Source: Bizionia saleffrena
GTDB taxonomy: Bacteria > Bacteroidota > Bacteroidia > Flavobacteriales > Flavobacteriaceae
Length of the DNA: 64,000 bases
Assembly (NCBI RefSeq): GCF_008086175.1
Contig: NZ_VSKM01000006.1
Coordinates: 153,081 to 217,080, forward strand
Direction: 5' to 3'
Shown: positions 1-8,869 of the stretch, piece by piece
Numbering within the stretch: position 1 is the first letter of the stretch
Layout: the number at the start of each line of letters is the position of its first letter
Position numbers and translations under genes: made by a program
Notes under the pieces: model-generated
Told to the model about the DNA's origin: nothing
The model's input: the letters and a program-made list of their open reading frames with translations, nothing else
Databases searched by the model: none

Positions 1-1125
1 CAAAATTATCCTGAAGCCGAAGTGGTTATCGAAGCTTCAGATATTAGAGTGTTTCCAGATGCCGACTATAAAAAAATGGGCTTTACAATCTCGAACGATA
101 TTAGTGACGCCGATATTCTATTTGGCGTTAAAGAAGTACCTATCGCGGCTTTAATTCCCAATAAAAAATACTTTTTTTTTAGTCACACCATAAAAAAGCA
201 ACCCTATAACCGAGAGCTTTTAAAGGCTATTTTGGAAAAGAATATAGAATTATACGATCATGAAACCATTGTAAGACAAACGGGATCGCGACTTATTGGT
301 TTTGGGCGTTACGCTGGGCTCGTTGGTGCCTATAATGGGTTTAGAGCTTTAGGACTTAGAGATAAACTATTTACATTACCAAAAGTAGAAACATTAAAAG
401 ATCTTACTGCTGTAAAAGCCGAATTGGATAAAATTGTTATTCCTAACATAAAAATAGTACTTACCGGAACAGGTAAAGTCGCTAAAGGCGCACGGGAGAT
501 ATTAGACCACCTAAATATTAGGCAAGTTGGTGACGCGCTGTATTTAACATCGCCGTTTTCAGAGCCTGTCTATTGTTTAGCCGATGTTATGGAATACAAT
601 AAACGTACGGATGGTAAAGTAGGCGATAAGTACGAATTTTATAAAGATCCTGCCGGTTACGAAAGTAATTTTATGCCGTACGCTGAAGAAACCGATATGT
701 TTATAGCAGGTCATTTTTATGGGGACGGTGCTCCGTTTTTATTCACCCGAGAAGATGCCAGAAATCCTGAGTTTCGTATTAATTTAGTGGCCGATATTTC
801 TTGTGATATCGATGGGCCTGTGGCGTGTACTTTGCGACCCTCTACTATTGCTAATCCGTTTTATGGTTACGATCCTAAAAACGAAAAAGAAGTCCCTTTC
901 GGTACTAAAAATACAATCACCGTAATGGCAGTCGATAATTTGCCGTGCGAATTACCAAAAGATGCCAGTGAGGGTTTTGGCGAAGCTTTTTTAGAACACG
1001 TTATTCCCGCGTTCTTTAATGACGATGAACGCGGTATTTTAAAACGAGCGCGTATAACTACCAACGATGGGAAATTAACGCGACGTTTTGCGTATCTGCA
1101 AGATTATGTAGACGGTAAAGAGTAA
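1..1125 (+). CDS. Saccharopine/alanine dehydrogenase-like NAD(P)-dependent oxidoreductase, 5' partial
   Basis: The reading frame is open from base 1, so the true start lies upstream of the window; the GTG at 22 is only the first in-frame start-like codon. The visible 374 codons have an AlaDH/PNT-type layout: an N-terminal lobe, a Rossmann nucleotide-binding glycine motif (IVLTGTGKVAKGA, near codon 160) and a C-terminal part with LVADISCDIDGP followed by a TIANPFYGYDP segment. That C-terminal pattern resembles the lysine-forming saccharopine dehydrogenases more than classical alanine dehydrogenase. The enzyme should be cytoplasmic and NAD(P)-dependent; the actual substrate cannot be read from the sequence. 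It ends before a good terminator. Confidence 0.75.
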   Translation, partial: QNYPEAEVVIEASDIRVFPDADYKKMGFTISNDISDADILFGVKEVPIAALIPNKKYFFFSHTIKKQPYNRELLKAILEKNIELYDHETIVRQTGSRLIGFGRYAGLVGAYNGFRALGLRDKLFTLPKVETLKDLTAVKAELDKIVIPNIKIVLTGTGKVAKGAREILDHLNIRQVGDALYLTSPFSEPVYCLADVMEYNKRTDGKVGDKYEFYKDPAGYESNFMPYAEETDMFIAGHFYGDGAPFLFTREDARNPEFRINLVADISCDIDGPVACTLRPSTIANPFYGYDPKNEKEVPFGTKNTITVMAVDNLPCELPKDASEGFGEAFLEHVIPAFFNDDERGILKRARITTNDGKLTRRFAYLQDYVDGKE

Positions 1126-1148
1126 GTTTTTTAAACTATAAAATATAA

Positions 1149-1175
1149 AACCACGTGGTAGTCACGTGGTTTTTT
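1149..1175 (+). terminator. Intrinsic terminator of the dehydrogenase gene
   Basis: Perfect 9-bp stem AACCACGTG/CACGTGGTT with a 5-nt loop, running into a T tract, 24 bases after the stop codon at 1125. Confidence 0.85.
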
Positions 1176-1273
1176 GTGTTTAGACGTATTTTCTATGGTA
1201 TTGCTAAATATTCTGACTAAGTAAATAGAGCTATTGGACACGTTATTCCATTTACAGGAGAGAATTTTATATA

Positions 1274-1430
1274 GAGCAACTCTTTTTTGAACGCGTCAGG
1301 CTTGTGCGCTGGGGCGTAGTTTTGGGCAACGTATACAATAATACTTAGTAACGAATTTTTAATCGCATTAGGCCTCGGTTTTGGTTATTATACTTTCGGA
1401 CTAAACGATCCACGGGTACAGAGAGGCTAA
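1274..1430 (+). pseudogene. Possible decayed membrane-protein remnant in a 362-bp gap
   Basis: The stretch 1176-1537 has no intact gene. Two short open segments in different frames look protein-like: 1274-1345 (ending in RWGVVLGNVYNNT) and 1320-1430 (containing FLIALGLGFGYYTFGLNDP, then a stop). The second reads like the end of a membrane helix. Together they could be the frameshifted tail of a lost membrane protein gene, but chance is a real alternative because the segments are only 24 and 36 codons long. Confidence 0.2.
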
Positions 1431-1537
1431 CTATAGAAAAAAGAGTAATGACGGTGTTAGCGCAATAGTTAATGGTCGCAAAAAAACACAACCATACACA
1501 CGAATGCTACTCGCGTTTACCCCTAACTATTGGCAGT

Positions 1538-2338
1538 TTACTCCGCTTTTTTAAATGTAACAGTTGCGCCCTCTGGGTTGGATAATTCCAAATGAGAATC
1601 GGTAACCTTATACTGTGTCGAGGCTTGTAATTTTTTACGGTACAGCTTTTCTTTATTATCGGGGCAAGCCATTAGCGTGCTCATCCCGTGTTTAAAACGA
1701 AGAAGGTCATTTTCCGAGAAAATAGTACCGCCCAAACCATTGCACCCGCTAAAGCCAGAATATGTTTTGTTTACGGTGTCTATAATTAAGAAGGGAAGCT
1801 TCTCGTTAAAATCGGAAACAGAAACAGCAACGTTGCCTATAGATTCCAAAATCCAAGTGGCGTTCAATCGGTAGTCCATAACATACTTACCAAAACCTTC
1901 GAATGATTTTGAAGTCTTGTCTTTTTTATTAGTGAACTCTACCGTTGTTTTATAGTTTGGTTTAGACTGCTGGTCTTCGGTTTCTTGTTTAGCAATTGTT
2001 ACTACCACATCACCTAAAGCAGTAGGGCCTTGGTAGCGTTTTATATTAGCATCTGCTGCACGAATAATTCCTGGCGTTTTAATTTTAAAATTCTCGAAAG
2101 TACTGTCTTCCGATGAGAATGAAATAAACTGATTCGAAATATCTAGCGTCCATATAGAGTCTGACCCAAAACCAATAAAGTAAGTAGATATAGGTTTTGT
2201 AAGATCACTATCGCTTGTTTTATCATTGCTAACTTCCGATTGCGTCGTGTTTTCGGAAGGCGCAGCTGTATCGCTTTTACAATTAAAAAGAACTACGAAT
2301 AGGGTACACGTAAGAACCGAAACTAGAGATTTGTTCAT
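1538..2338 (-). CDS. META-domain (HslJ-like) lipoprotein
   Basis: The 266-aa product starts with a lipoprotein signal peptide (MNKSLVSVLTCTLFVVLFNC, lipobox Cys at residue 20), followed by a low-complexity Ser/Thr/Asp linker. The last 110 residues form a META domain: WILESIG at its start, YSGFSGCNGLGG and STLMACP in the middle, VTFKKAE at the end. META domains occur in HslJ-type envelope proteins linked to heat and antibiotic stress. The middle (residues 50-150) is unassigned. It lies 16 bp behind kdsA on the same strand and is probably cotranscribed with it; the protein should be anchored in the outer or inner membrane facing the periplasm. Confidence 0.85.
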   Translation of the reverse strand: MNKSLVSVLTCTLFVVLFNCKSDTAAPSENTTQSEVSNDKTSDSDLTKPISTYFIGFGSDSIWTLDISNQFISFSSEDSTFENFKIKTPGIIRAADANIKRYQGPTALGDVVVTIAKQETEDQQSKPNYKTTVEFTNKKDKTSKSFEGFGKYVMDYRLNATWILESIGNVAVSVSDFNEKLPFLIIDTVNKTYSGFSGCNGLGGTIFSENDLLRFKHGMSTLMACPDNKEKLYRKKLQASTQYKVTDSHLELSNPEGATVTFKKAE

Positions 2339-2354
2339 AAAGGGCTATGGGGAA

Positions 2355-3173
2355 TTATAATGTATTTATTGTTTTTCTAATGGCTACTAGGTTAGATAAT
2401 AAGTGTTCCAAATTATCTAAGTGTAACATATTAGCACCATCACTTTTTGCGTTAGCAGGATCGAAATGTGTTTCTATAAAAAGGCCGTCGACATTATTAA
2501 CGATTCCGGCACGGGCAATAGTTTCTATCATATCTGGTCGGCCACCAGTAACACCTGCACTTTGGTTAGGCTGTTGTAGCGAGTGGGTAACGTCTAGAAT
2601 GGTTGGTGCATACTCGCGCATCGTAGGGATGCCTCTAAAGTCGACAATCATATCTTGGTAGCCAAACATAGTGCCACGGTCGGTAATCCATACCTTCTCG
2701 TTACCTGCGTCTTTTACTTTTTGTACAGCGTGTTTCATTGCTTCCGGACTCATAAACTGTCCTTTTTTAAGATTCACCACTTTGCCTGTTTTTGCAGCCG
2801 CAACAACTAAATCTGTTTGTCGCACTAAAAACGCAGGAATTTGTAATACGTCTACATATTGTGCAGCTAGGGTAGCATCGCTAATTTCGTGAATATCGGT
2901 AACGGTAGGGATATCGAACTTTTCTGAAACTTTTTTAAGAATTTCTAGTGCCTTCTCGTCGCCAATACCCGTAAAACTATCAATACGGCTACGGTTTGCT
3001 TTTTTAAAGCTGCCTTTAAAGATGTAAGGGATTTCTAATTTGTTGGTAATAGTTACTACTTTTTCAGCAATGCGATAGGCCATTTCTTCGCTTTCTATGG
3101 CGCAAGGACCGCATAATAAAAAGAAGTTATTACTAGTGGTATGTTTTATTTTTGGAATCTCTTGAAGTGTCAT
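2355..3173 (-). CDS. kdsA: 3-deoxy-8-phosphooctulonate synthase
   Basis: KdsA condenses phosphoenolpyruvate with arabinose 5-phosphate to KDO 8-phosphate, the first dedicated step to the inner-core sugar of lipopolysaccharide. The 272-aa length fits the family. Diagnostic motifs are LLCGPCAIESEE near residue 20, GSFKKANRSR near residue 55, QIPAFLVRQTDL near 120, and the C-terminal GLFIETHFDPANAKSDG. The ATG at 3173 is preceded by a -7 box at 3194-3201. It is the first gene of a two-gene minus-strand unit with the META lipoprotein and is divergent from typA. Confidence 0.97.
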   Translation of the reverse strand: MTLQEIPKIKHTTSNNFFLLCGPCAIESEEMAYRIAEKVVTITNKLEIPYIFKGSFKKANRSRIDSFTGIGDEKALEILKKVSEKFDIPTVTDIHEISDATLAAQYVDVLQIPAFLVRQTDLVVAAAKTGKVVNLKKGQFMSPEAMKHAVQKVKDAGNEKVWITDRGTMFGYQDMIVDFRGIPTMREYAPTILDVTHSLQQPNQSAGVTGGRPDMIETIARAGIVNNVDGLFIETHFDPANAKSDGANMLHLDNLEHLLSNLVAIRKTINTL

Positions 3174-3193
3174 AAGCTTTTTTTATAATAATA

Positions 3194-3201
3194 CAAAGAT
3201 A
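3194..3201 (-). promoter_or_regulatory. kdsA promoter, -7 box
   Basis: On the minus strand this reads TATCTTTG, a perfect match to the Bacteroidota -7 consensus TAnnTTTG, 20 bases before the kdsA ATG. No clear -33 TTTG was seen. Confidence 0.6.
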
Positions 3202-3265
3202 CTATTTGTAATGGTACTGAAAACTTTTTTTTAGGACGGAAAACGGCTCGTTTTTAGCGGCGCAT

Positions 3266-3349
3266 TAGCGATAGTAGCGGCATCCTTTTTAATGCTTTAA
3301 AGTATTAAGCATTAAAAAGATATAGCGAATAGCGCGGTCCTTTTTTTTG
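3266..3349 (+). repeat. Structured intergenic element between kdsA and typA
   Basis: Two similar direct arms, TAGCGATAGTAGCGGCATCC (3266-3285) and TAGCGAATAGCGCGGTCC (3323-3340), each followed by a T tract, flank an inverted repeat: TTTTTAATGCTT (3286-3297) and AAGCATTAAAAA (3307-3318) with a 9-nt loop. It lies upstream of the typA promoter. It may be a dispersed flavobacterial intergenic repeat or a small structured RNA; only one copy is in this window. Confidence 0.5.
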
Positions 3350-3409
3350 ATAAAAAAAGAGGGAATGCTATAAATAAAAAAAATGTATTATTTATTCATT
3401 TTTTATAAT

Positions 3410-3417
3410 TAACTTTG
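3410..3417 (+). promoter_or_regulatory. typA promoter, -7 box
   Basis: TAACTTTG matches the TAnnTTTG consensus and lies 26 bases before the typA ATG, giving a leader of about 20-25 nt. The -33 element is weak. Confidence 0.65.
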
Positions 3418-3443
3418 CAGCCTTAAAAAAAAGCATCAAGTAT

Positions 3444-5243
3444 ATGGCTAAGATTATAAACATCGCAATTATTGCACACGTAGATCACGGGAAAACAACG
3501 TTGGTAGACAAGATTATGTACCACTGTCAACTGTTTCGTGAGAACGAAAATAAAGGAGATTTAATTCTTGATAATAACGATATCGAGCGAGAGCGTGGTA
3601 TTACGATTACGTCTAAAAACGTGTCTGTTATCTATAAGGATACTAAGATTAATATTATCGATACTCCTGGTCACGCCGATTTTGGTGGTGAAGTTGAACG
3701 TGTTTTAAATATGGCCGATGGTGTTGTTTTATTAGTAGATGCTTTTGAAGGGCCAATGCCACAAACGCGTTTTGTACTACAAAAAGCAATTGATTTAGGG
3801 TTAAAACCTTGTGTCGTTATTAATAAAGTAGATAAGGAAAACTGTACTCCAGATGAGGTACACGAAAAAGTGTTTGACTTAATGTTCGAATTAGGAGCAG
3901 AAGAGTGGCAGTTAGATTTCCCTGCAGTTTATGGTTCAGCTAAAAATAACTGGATGAGTGACGACTGGAGAAATGAAACGACTAACGTTGAACCATTATT
4001 AGATATGGTTGTAGAGCACGTACCGGTTCCAAAATTTGAAGAGGGTACAACGCAAATGTTAATTACTTCTCTAGATTTCTCTTCGTTTACAGGTCGTATA
4101 GCGATTGGTAGATTACAACGTGGAAAATTAGAAGAAGGACAACAAATTTCGTTAGTAAAACGTGATGGGTCTATTGCGAAAACTAGAGTTAAAGAACTTT
4201 TTATCTTTGAAGGGTTAGGTCGTATAAGAGTAGACAGTGTGCAAACAGGAGATATTTGTGCGGTTGTAGGTATTGAAGGTTTTGAGATTGGTGATACTAT
4301 TGCTGATATAGAAAATCCTGAGGGATTAAAATCGATTGCGATCGATGAGCCTACAATGAGTATGTTATTTACTATTAACGATTCGCCTTTCTTTGGAAAA
4401 GACGGAAAGTTTGTTACGTCTCGACATATTAAAGAGCGTTTAGAAAGAGAATTAGAAAAAAACTTAGCACTAAGACTTGGTGAAACAGGTAGTGCCGATA
4501 AATTTATGGTGTATGGCCGTGGGGTATTACACTTATCGGTATTAATCGAAACGATGCGCCGTGAAGGGTACGAATTACAAATTGGGCAACCACAAGTAAT
4601 TATAAAAGAAATTGATGGTGTTAAATGTGAACCTATCGAGGAATTAACTATTGACCTTCCTGAAACTGTTTCGGGTAGAGCGGTAGAGTTTGTAACTATG
4701 CGTCGCGGTGAAATGTTAAGTATGGTAGCAAAAGGAGATAGAATGATTTGCGAATTCTTAATTCCATCTCGTGGTATTATTGGTTTACGTAATCAATTAT
4801 TAACGGCAACTGCGGGTGAGGCTATTATGGCACACCGTTATAAAGAATACCAACCGATAAAAGGAAGTATTCCAGGACGTGTTTCAGGATCTTTAGTATC
4901 TATGGAAAACGGAACGGCGATTCCTTATTCTATCGATAAATTACAAGACAGAGGTAAATTCTTTGTAGAGCCAGGAGAAAATATTTACGAAGGTCAGGTT
5001 ATTGGTGAGAACTCTCGTCAAGATGATATGGCTGTAAATATTACAAAAGCTAAAAAACAGAGTAACGTACGTTCTTCGGGAGCAGATGATAAAGCGAAAA
5101 TTGTACCAGCAATTAAATTCTCTTTAGAAGAAGCTTTAGAATACATTCAAAAAGATGAGTATGTTGAAGTAACACCAAACCACTTACGTATTCGTAAAAT
5201 TTGGTTAAAAGAAGCAGATCGTAAACGTAACAAGATTGTTTAA
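3444..5243 (+). CDS. typA: Ribosome-associated translational GTPase TypA/BipA
   Basis: TypA is an EF-G-like GTPase that binds the ribosome and helps 50S assembly and stress adaptation. The 599-aa length is normal. The GTPase domain shows AHVDHGKTT (residues 11-19), the RERGITI switch region, DTPGHADF and NKVDKE. The C-terminal BipA part holds RGEMLSMVAKGDRM and IPSRGIIGLRNQLLTATAGEAIMAHR. The ATG is the only sensible start, directly in front of the P-loop. It is monocistronic, with its own -7 box and its own terminator. Confidence 0.97.
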   Translation: MAKIINIAIIAHVDHGKTTLVDKIMYHCQLFRENENKGDLILDNNDIERERGITITSKNVSVIYKDTKINIIDTPGHADFGGEVERVLNMADGVVLLVDAFEGPMPQTRFVLQKAIDLGLKPCVVINKVDKENCTPDEVHEKVFDLMFELGAEEWQLDFPAVYGSAKNNWMSDDWRNETTNVEPLLDMVVEHVPVPKFEEGTTQMLITSLDFSSFTGRIAIGRLQRGKLEEGQQISLVKRDGSIAKTRVKELFIFEGLGRIRVDSVQTGDICAVVGIEGFEIGDTIADIENPEGLKSIAIDEPTMSMLFTINDSPFFGKDGKFVTSRHIKERLERELEKNLALRLGETGSADKFMVYGRGVLHLSVLIETMRREGYELQIGQPQVIIKEIDGVKCEPIEELTIDLPETVSGRAVEFVTMRRGEMLSMVAKGDRMICEFLIPSRGIIGLRNQLLTATAGEAIMAHRYKEYQPIKGSIPGRVSGSLVSMENGTAIPYSIDKLQDRGKFFVEPGENIYEGQVIGENSRQDDMAVNITKAKKQSNVRSSGADDKAKIVPAIKFSLEEALEYIQKDEYVEVTPNHLRIRKIWLKEADRKRNKIV

Positions 5244-5267
5244 TTTACAGGCGCTTTAAACTATATA

Positions 5268-5302
5268 AAAGAGGAACTCTACTACAGAGTTCCTCTTTTT
5301 TT
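5268..5302 (+). terminator. typA terminator
   Basis: Stem GAGGAACTCT (5271-5280)/AGAGTTCCTC (5286-5295), 5-nt loop, followed by seven T. Confidence 0.9.
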
Positions 5303-5368
5303 ATACCTGTAAATTTCAATTCCATTTTGAATTAAGTTTTTCGCTATATTAACTTAAATTAAAATGCG

Positions 5369-5608
5369 ATGGAGTTATTTGGTATTACAGGTACAGAGTA
5401 TGTTGGTTATTTGGCCTCTATTATGGTTTTAGTATCGTTTATACTGAAAGATGTGGTAAAACTACGACGCGTTAATATGGTGGGCTGTTTCCTGTTTGTA
5501 GTGTATGGTTTTTTAATACCGTCGTTGCGCGTGGGTTTGCCAGTAATTATTGCTAATGGCGCTATATTTTTAGTTAATTTATACTATGCTGTTTTAAAAC
5601 GACCTTAG
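5369..5608 (+). CDS. Small three-helix membrane protein (YgjV/SemiSWEET-like)
   Basis: This 79-aa protein is almost entirely membrane helix: about residues 11-29, 36-53 and 57-75, with basic residues in the loop VVKLRR. The layout of three helices with an Asn in the last one (IIANGAIFLVN) resembles YgjV-type and SemiSWEET-type proteins, the latter being half-size sugar transporters. No transport function can be shown here. It sits at the edge of the polysaccharide locus but is separated from it by 125 bp. Confidence 0.6.
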   Translation: MELFGITGTEYVGYLASIMVLVSFILKDVVKLRRVNMVGCFLFVVYGFLIPSLRVGLPVIIANGAIFLVNLYYAVLKRP

Positions 5609-5733
5609 TTTTAGACCAGAAGTACGACAGCCTTTTAGTAAACTGCGTGCGAAGTAATTTTTAGGCGCGTGTTCTAAGTGTTCTTTTTTAAGAAAGTCTG
5701 CTAAGATTTTCTATATTTACAAAAAACACTTAT

Positions 5734-5940
5734 ATGTACAGTCTTTATTTCGATCCAGGATTAGGAGCTATGATTCTTCAAGCTGCAATAGCGGCCGTAG
5801 CTGGAATTATATTGTTTTCTAAAAGCGTGATGTATAAAATTAAATTGCTTTTAGGGCTATCAAAAAAAGAGGACGATTTGTTTGACGATATTAATGTCGA
5901 CGATTCTGAGACCGAAAACAAACCAGGTAGTGACCAGTAA
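5734..5940 (+). CDS. Small single-pass membrane protein of the polysaccharide locus
   Basis: The 68-aa product has an N-terminal YFDPGLGAMILQ motif followed by one hydrophobic helix (about residues 12-30), a short basic stretch and a very acidic tail rich in Asp and Glu. Small proteins with an N-terminal (Y/F)-x-D-P-G-x-G-x-x-x-Q motif recur beside methyltransferase and sulfatase-like genes in exopolysaccharide clusters, from my recollection of such loci; the function is unknown. The 3' end overlaps the next gene, which suggests coupled translation. Confidence 0.65.
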   Translation: MYSLYFDPGLGAMILQAAIAAVAGIILFSKSVMYKIKLLLGLSKKEDDLFDDINVDDSETENKPGSDQ

Positions 5941-7321
5941 AGCTATTCATTCGTCTTCGTTTAGAGATCCTTCGGGTTACGTGTTTACCGACAATGGCGT
6001 TATTAAGCGCGTTATTAATCCTGTTTATTTCGACCAATATAAGCAACTGAAGTCTTCGGGGTTTTTTAAAACCCTTTTTAAAAACGAACTTTTAGTAATG
6101 CATAAAGAGTTGTCGGCTTCAGACGATGAGATTATTATTCAGCCGGAAAATATTCCGTTTATTACTTATCCTTATGAGTGGTGTTTTAATCAATATAAAG
6201 AAGCGGCATTATTAACGTTGAAGCTTCAGAAGTTTTGCTTAGAACATCAGTTTTCTTTAAAGGATGCCTCGGCTTTCAATATTACGTTTCACAACGGAAA
6301 GGCGATTTTTATCGATACGTTATCCTTCGATTTTTATCAAGAAAACACCCCGTGGCGTGCCTATAAACAGTTTATAACTCATTTTCTAGGGCCTTTGGTA
6401 TTAGCTCATTTTCACGGTTCGGAAATGTTAAAATTGTCAAACAATTTTCTCGATGGTATTCCTGTAAAAACAATCGCATCGTTATTGCCATTTAAGACTA
6501 AACTCAACCCGTTTTTATATTCAAACATTCACTTGTTAGCAAAGTTTGAAGATAAGCATAATGAAGATTATAAGGGTGAGGCGAAAGCTGCAGAGTTGTC
6601 TAAAAAAGGACAACTAAATATTATTGAAAGCCTATATAACTACATTAAAAAACTGGAGCTTAAAGAACCCTCAGAGTGGGGAGAATATTATAATAAAACC
6701 AATTATACAGATGATGCTTTTGTTTTAAAATCGACGATTATAAACCAATGGGTAGCATCACTTAATACTAAAACATTAATAGATGTTGGGGGCAACGACG
6801 GTACTTTTGTAAGACGTATTGCCGCAACTTTGCAACACGCTTTGGTATGTGATATAGATAATAATGCTGTAGATTTTAATTATAAGCAAATAAAGAAAAA
6901 CAAAGAAACTTACATTACTCCCTTTGTTTTAGACGTTTTAAATCCCTCTGCGGCTATCGGTTTTAATAATCAAGAAAGGCAGTCGTTTATAGAGCGTATT
7001 GCTGCTTTTAAACCCGATGTAACATTGGCATTGGCAGTAATTCACCATATGTCTTTATCGGGGAATGTTCCTTTTAAAAATTCGGCAGCTTTTTTTGCTT
7101 CGTTTTCAAAACATCTCATTATCGAGTTTCCGGAGCGCGACGATTCTTGGGTACAACGACTATTAAAATCTAAAGGCGAGTTTGAGTCTTATTTTGATTT
7201 TTATAATCTAGATAATTTTATAGCGAGTTATAGTTCATACTATACTATTGTAGAACAAAAAAATATTGAAGGTTCTAAGCGAACGTTATTCTTATTAAAA
7301 CGTAAAGATGAATACAATTAG
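5930..7321 (+). CDS. SAM-dependent methyltransferase with N-terminal kinase-like region (NoeA-like)
   Basis: The C-terminal half (from about residue 280) is a class I methyltransferase: TLIDVGGNDGTFVRRIA is motif I, and ALAVIHHMSLSG and LIIEFPERDDSW follow. The N-terminal half contains LKDASAFNITFHNGKAIFID, spaced like the catalytic loop and metal-binding Asp of a small-molecule kinase fold, then WRAYKQFITHFLGPL. NoeA-type nodulation proteins share this layout as I recall. I chose the GTG at 5930 (463 aa, 11-bp overlap with the upstream gene); ATGs at 5882 and 5894 are in frame but would overlap by up to 59 bp. The likely role is polysaccharide modification in the cytoplasm. Confidence 0.75.
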   Translation: MTSKAIHSSSFRDPSGYVFTDNGVIKRVINPVYFDQYKQLKSSGFFKTLFKNELLVMHKELSASDDEIIIQPENIPFITYPYEWCFNQYKEAALLTLKLQKFCLEHQFSLKDASAFNITFHNGKAIFIDTLSFDFYQENTPWRAYKQFITHFLGPLVLAHFHGSEMLKLSNNFLDGIPVKTIASLLPFKTKLNPFLYSNIHLLAKFEDKHNEDYKGEAKAAELSKKGQLNIIESLYNYIKKLELKEPSEWGEYYNKTNYTDDAFVLKSTIINQWVASLNTKTLIDVGGNDGTFVRRIAATLQHALVCDIDNNAVDFNYKQIKKNKETYITPFVLDVLNPSAAIGFNNQERQSFIERIAAFKPDVTLALAVIHHMSLSGNVPFKNSAAFFASFSKHLIIEFPERDDSWVQRLLKSKGEFESYFDFYNLDNFIASYSSYYTIVEQKNIEGSKRTLFLLKRKDEYN

Positions 7322-8798
7322 AGTACTATTTTATGCCTTTATCGACAGTGAAAAACAATACCCTCTTTTAGCGGCATTTGCTTCAGGATTATATCCGCTT
7401 TTGTACTATTATAATGCAAACTTCACCCTTATCAACTCATGGAGTCAGTTTGCTTTTTTTATAAGTCTGTTTTTAATACTTCCAATGGTGGTGTTTTATG
7501 TGGCTTACGTTGTTATTAATAAAATCAACGGGTTAAAAAAGTACGGCAGTCATCTCTTAGCTATATTAAACTTCTCTTGGCTAGGCTTTTTAATTCTGTT
7601 AAGTACCGAAGGCTTGAAGTTAAAACTATTGGCTGTCATTTTAGTGATCGCCTTTATTCTGGGTTTTATTTTGCATAACCATTTAAAGAAGGCCGTGGTA
7701 CTACAGTTGCTATTAGCAGCTTTTGTAGCTGTTAAGCTTATTCCTGATGCCCACAGACACCTTACATATACCGATGATTGGGCGAAACAACCAGATGCTA
7801 TCGAAGAGGCTGTGTTTAAAAAGAAACCAAATATATATGTTATACAACCTGATGGCTATGCTAATTTTTCGGAATTAAGAAAAGCACCTTATAATTTTAA
7901 TAATAATGAGTTTGAACAATTCTTAAGTACCAGTGGGTTTAAATTATATGAGGGCTTTAGAAGTAACTATTATTCGACATTAAGTTCTAATAGTTCTATG
8001 TTTTCAATGAAGCATCATTACTATAACACTCCAAAAAAAGGAGCCAACGAAGTCTACAATTCTAGGAAAACCATTGTTGGGAGTAATCCCGTGTTAACGG
8101 TCTTAAAAAACAATGGTTATAAGACTTTTTTAATGTTACATAAATCTTATTTATTAGTTAATAGAGCGAAATTAGGATACGACTATTGTAATATCGGTCA
8201 TAGTGAATTATCTTTTATGGCGAGAGGGTTTGGTGTGGTTAAAGATGTTGAAAGTGAATTGCCTTCAGTAATAAAAAATAATGCGACGACTACTAATTTC
8301 TTTTTTATAGAACAGATGTCGCCAAGTCATATTTCTACTTATAAATCTGATTCTAAAGGCAAAGATGAAGAGCGCGAAGGCTATTTAAAATCCTTGGAAA
8401 AAGCAAATGTTTGGTTGAAAAGTATTGTGCGTACTATTGAAGATAACGATAAAAATGCTATTGTAATAATAGCCGCGGATCACGGCGGGTTTGTTGGATT
8501 GGACTATACATTCCAGTCAAAAACAAAACAAGAAGATAGCTCCTTAGTGACATCAGTTTTTACAACACTGTTTGCCGTTAAGTGGCCAGACAATAAAGCG
8601 CCAGATTATGACGATAGATTAAAAACAAATGTTAATATATTTAGAGTATTGTTTTCGTATTTAAGTGAAGATGAGTCTTATTTAAATGCGCTACAGGAGG
8701 ATAAAAGCTATCTTGTTATTGAGAAAGGATCGCCCTTTGGTGTTTATGAAAGTATAGACGAAAATGGAACCGTTGTTTTTAAAAAGCTTTCCAAATAA
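7308..8798 (+). CDS. Sulfatase-like (alkaline phosphatase superfamily) membrane protein
   Basis: This 496-aa protein has about five membrane helices in the first 150 residues and then a periplasmic hydrolase domain. Strand 1 ends in NIYVIQPDGYANFSEL with the first metal-binding Asp, SSNSSMFSM is near the expected Ser/Thr nucleophile, and IVIIAADHGGFVG carries the second Asp-His metal pair. This arrangement is that of LTA-synthase and EptA-like phospho-group transferases and of sulfatases; the substrate is probably the surface glycan or a lipid. Its start overlaps the preceding gene by 14 bp, so the two are cotranscribed and probably coupled. Confidence 0.8.
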   Translation: MNTIRVLFYAFIDSEKQYPLLAAFASGLYPLLYYYNANFTLINSWSQFAFFISLFLILPMVVFYVAYVVINKINGLKKYGSHLLAILNFSWLGFLILLSTEGLKLKLLAVILVIAFILGFILHNHLKKAVVLQLLLAAFVAVKLIPDAHRHLTYTDDWAKQPDAIEEAVFKKKPNIYVIQPDGYANFSELRKAPYNFNNNEFEQFLSTSGFKLYEGFRSNYYSTLSSNSSMFSMKHHYYNTPKKGANEVYNSRKTIVGSNPVLTVLKNNGYKTFLMLHKSYLLVNRAKLGYDYCNIGHSELSFMARGFGVVKDVESELPSVIKNNATTTNFFFIEQMSPSHISTYKSDSKGKDEEREGYLKSLEKANVWLKSIVRTIEDNDKNAIVIIAADHGGFVGLDYTFQSKTKQEDSSLVTSVFTTLFAVKWPDNKAPDYDDRLKTNVNIFRVLFSYLSEDESYLNALQEDKSYLVIEKGSPFGVYESIDENGTVVFKKLSK

Positions 8799-8869
8799 AA
8801 TAGCGCACTTTTTATAATTAAATGAGTACTTTCAGTTTTTAAAAATCTAATTTCTAAACGCTATTTTTT
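8797..8869 (+). terminator. Long-loop terminator-like inverted repeat
   Basis: AAAATAGCG (8797-8805) pairs with CGCTATTTT (8859-8867), ending in a six-T run. The loop is about 53 nt, so efficiency is doubtful. The 3' arm runs into the presumed start of the next gene. Confidence 0.4.
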
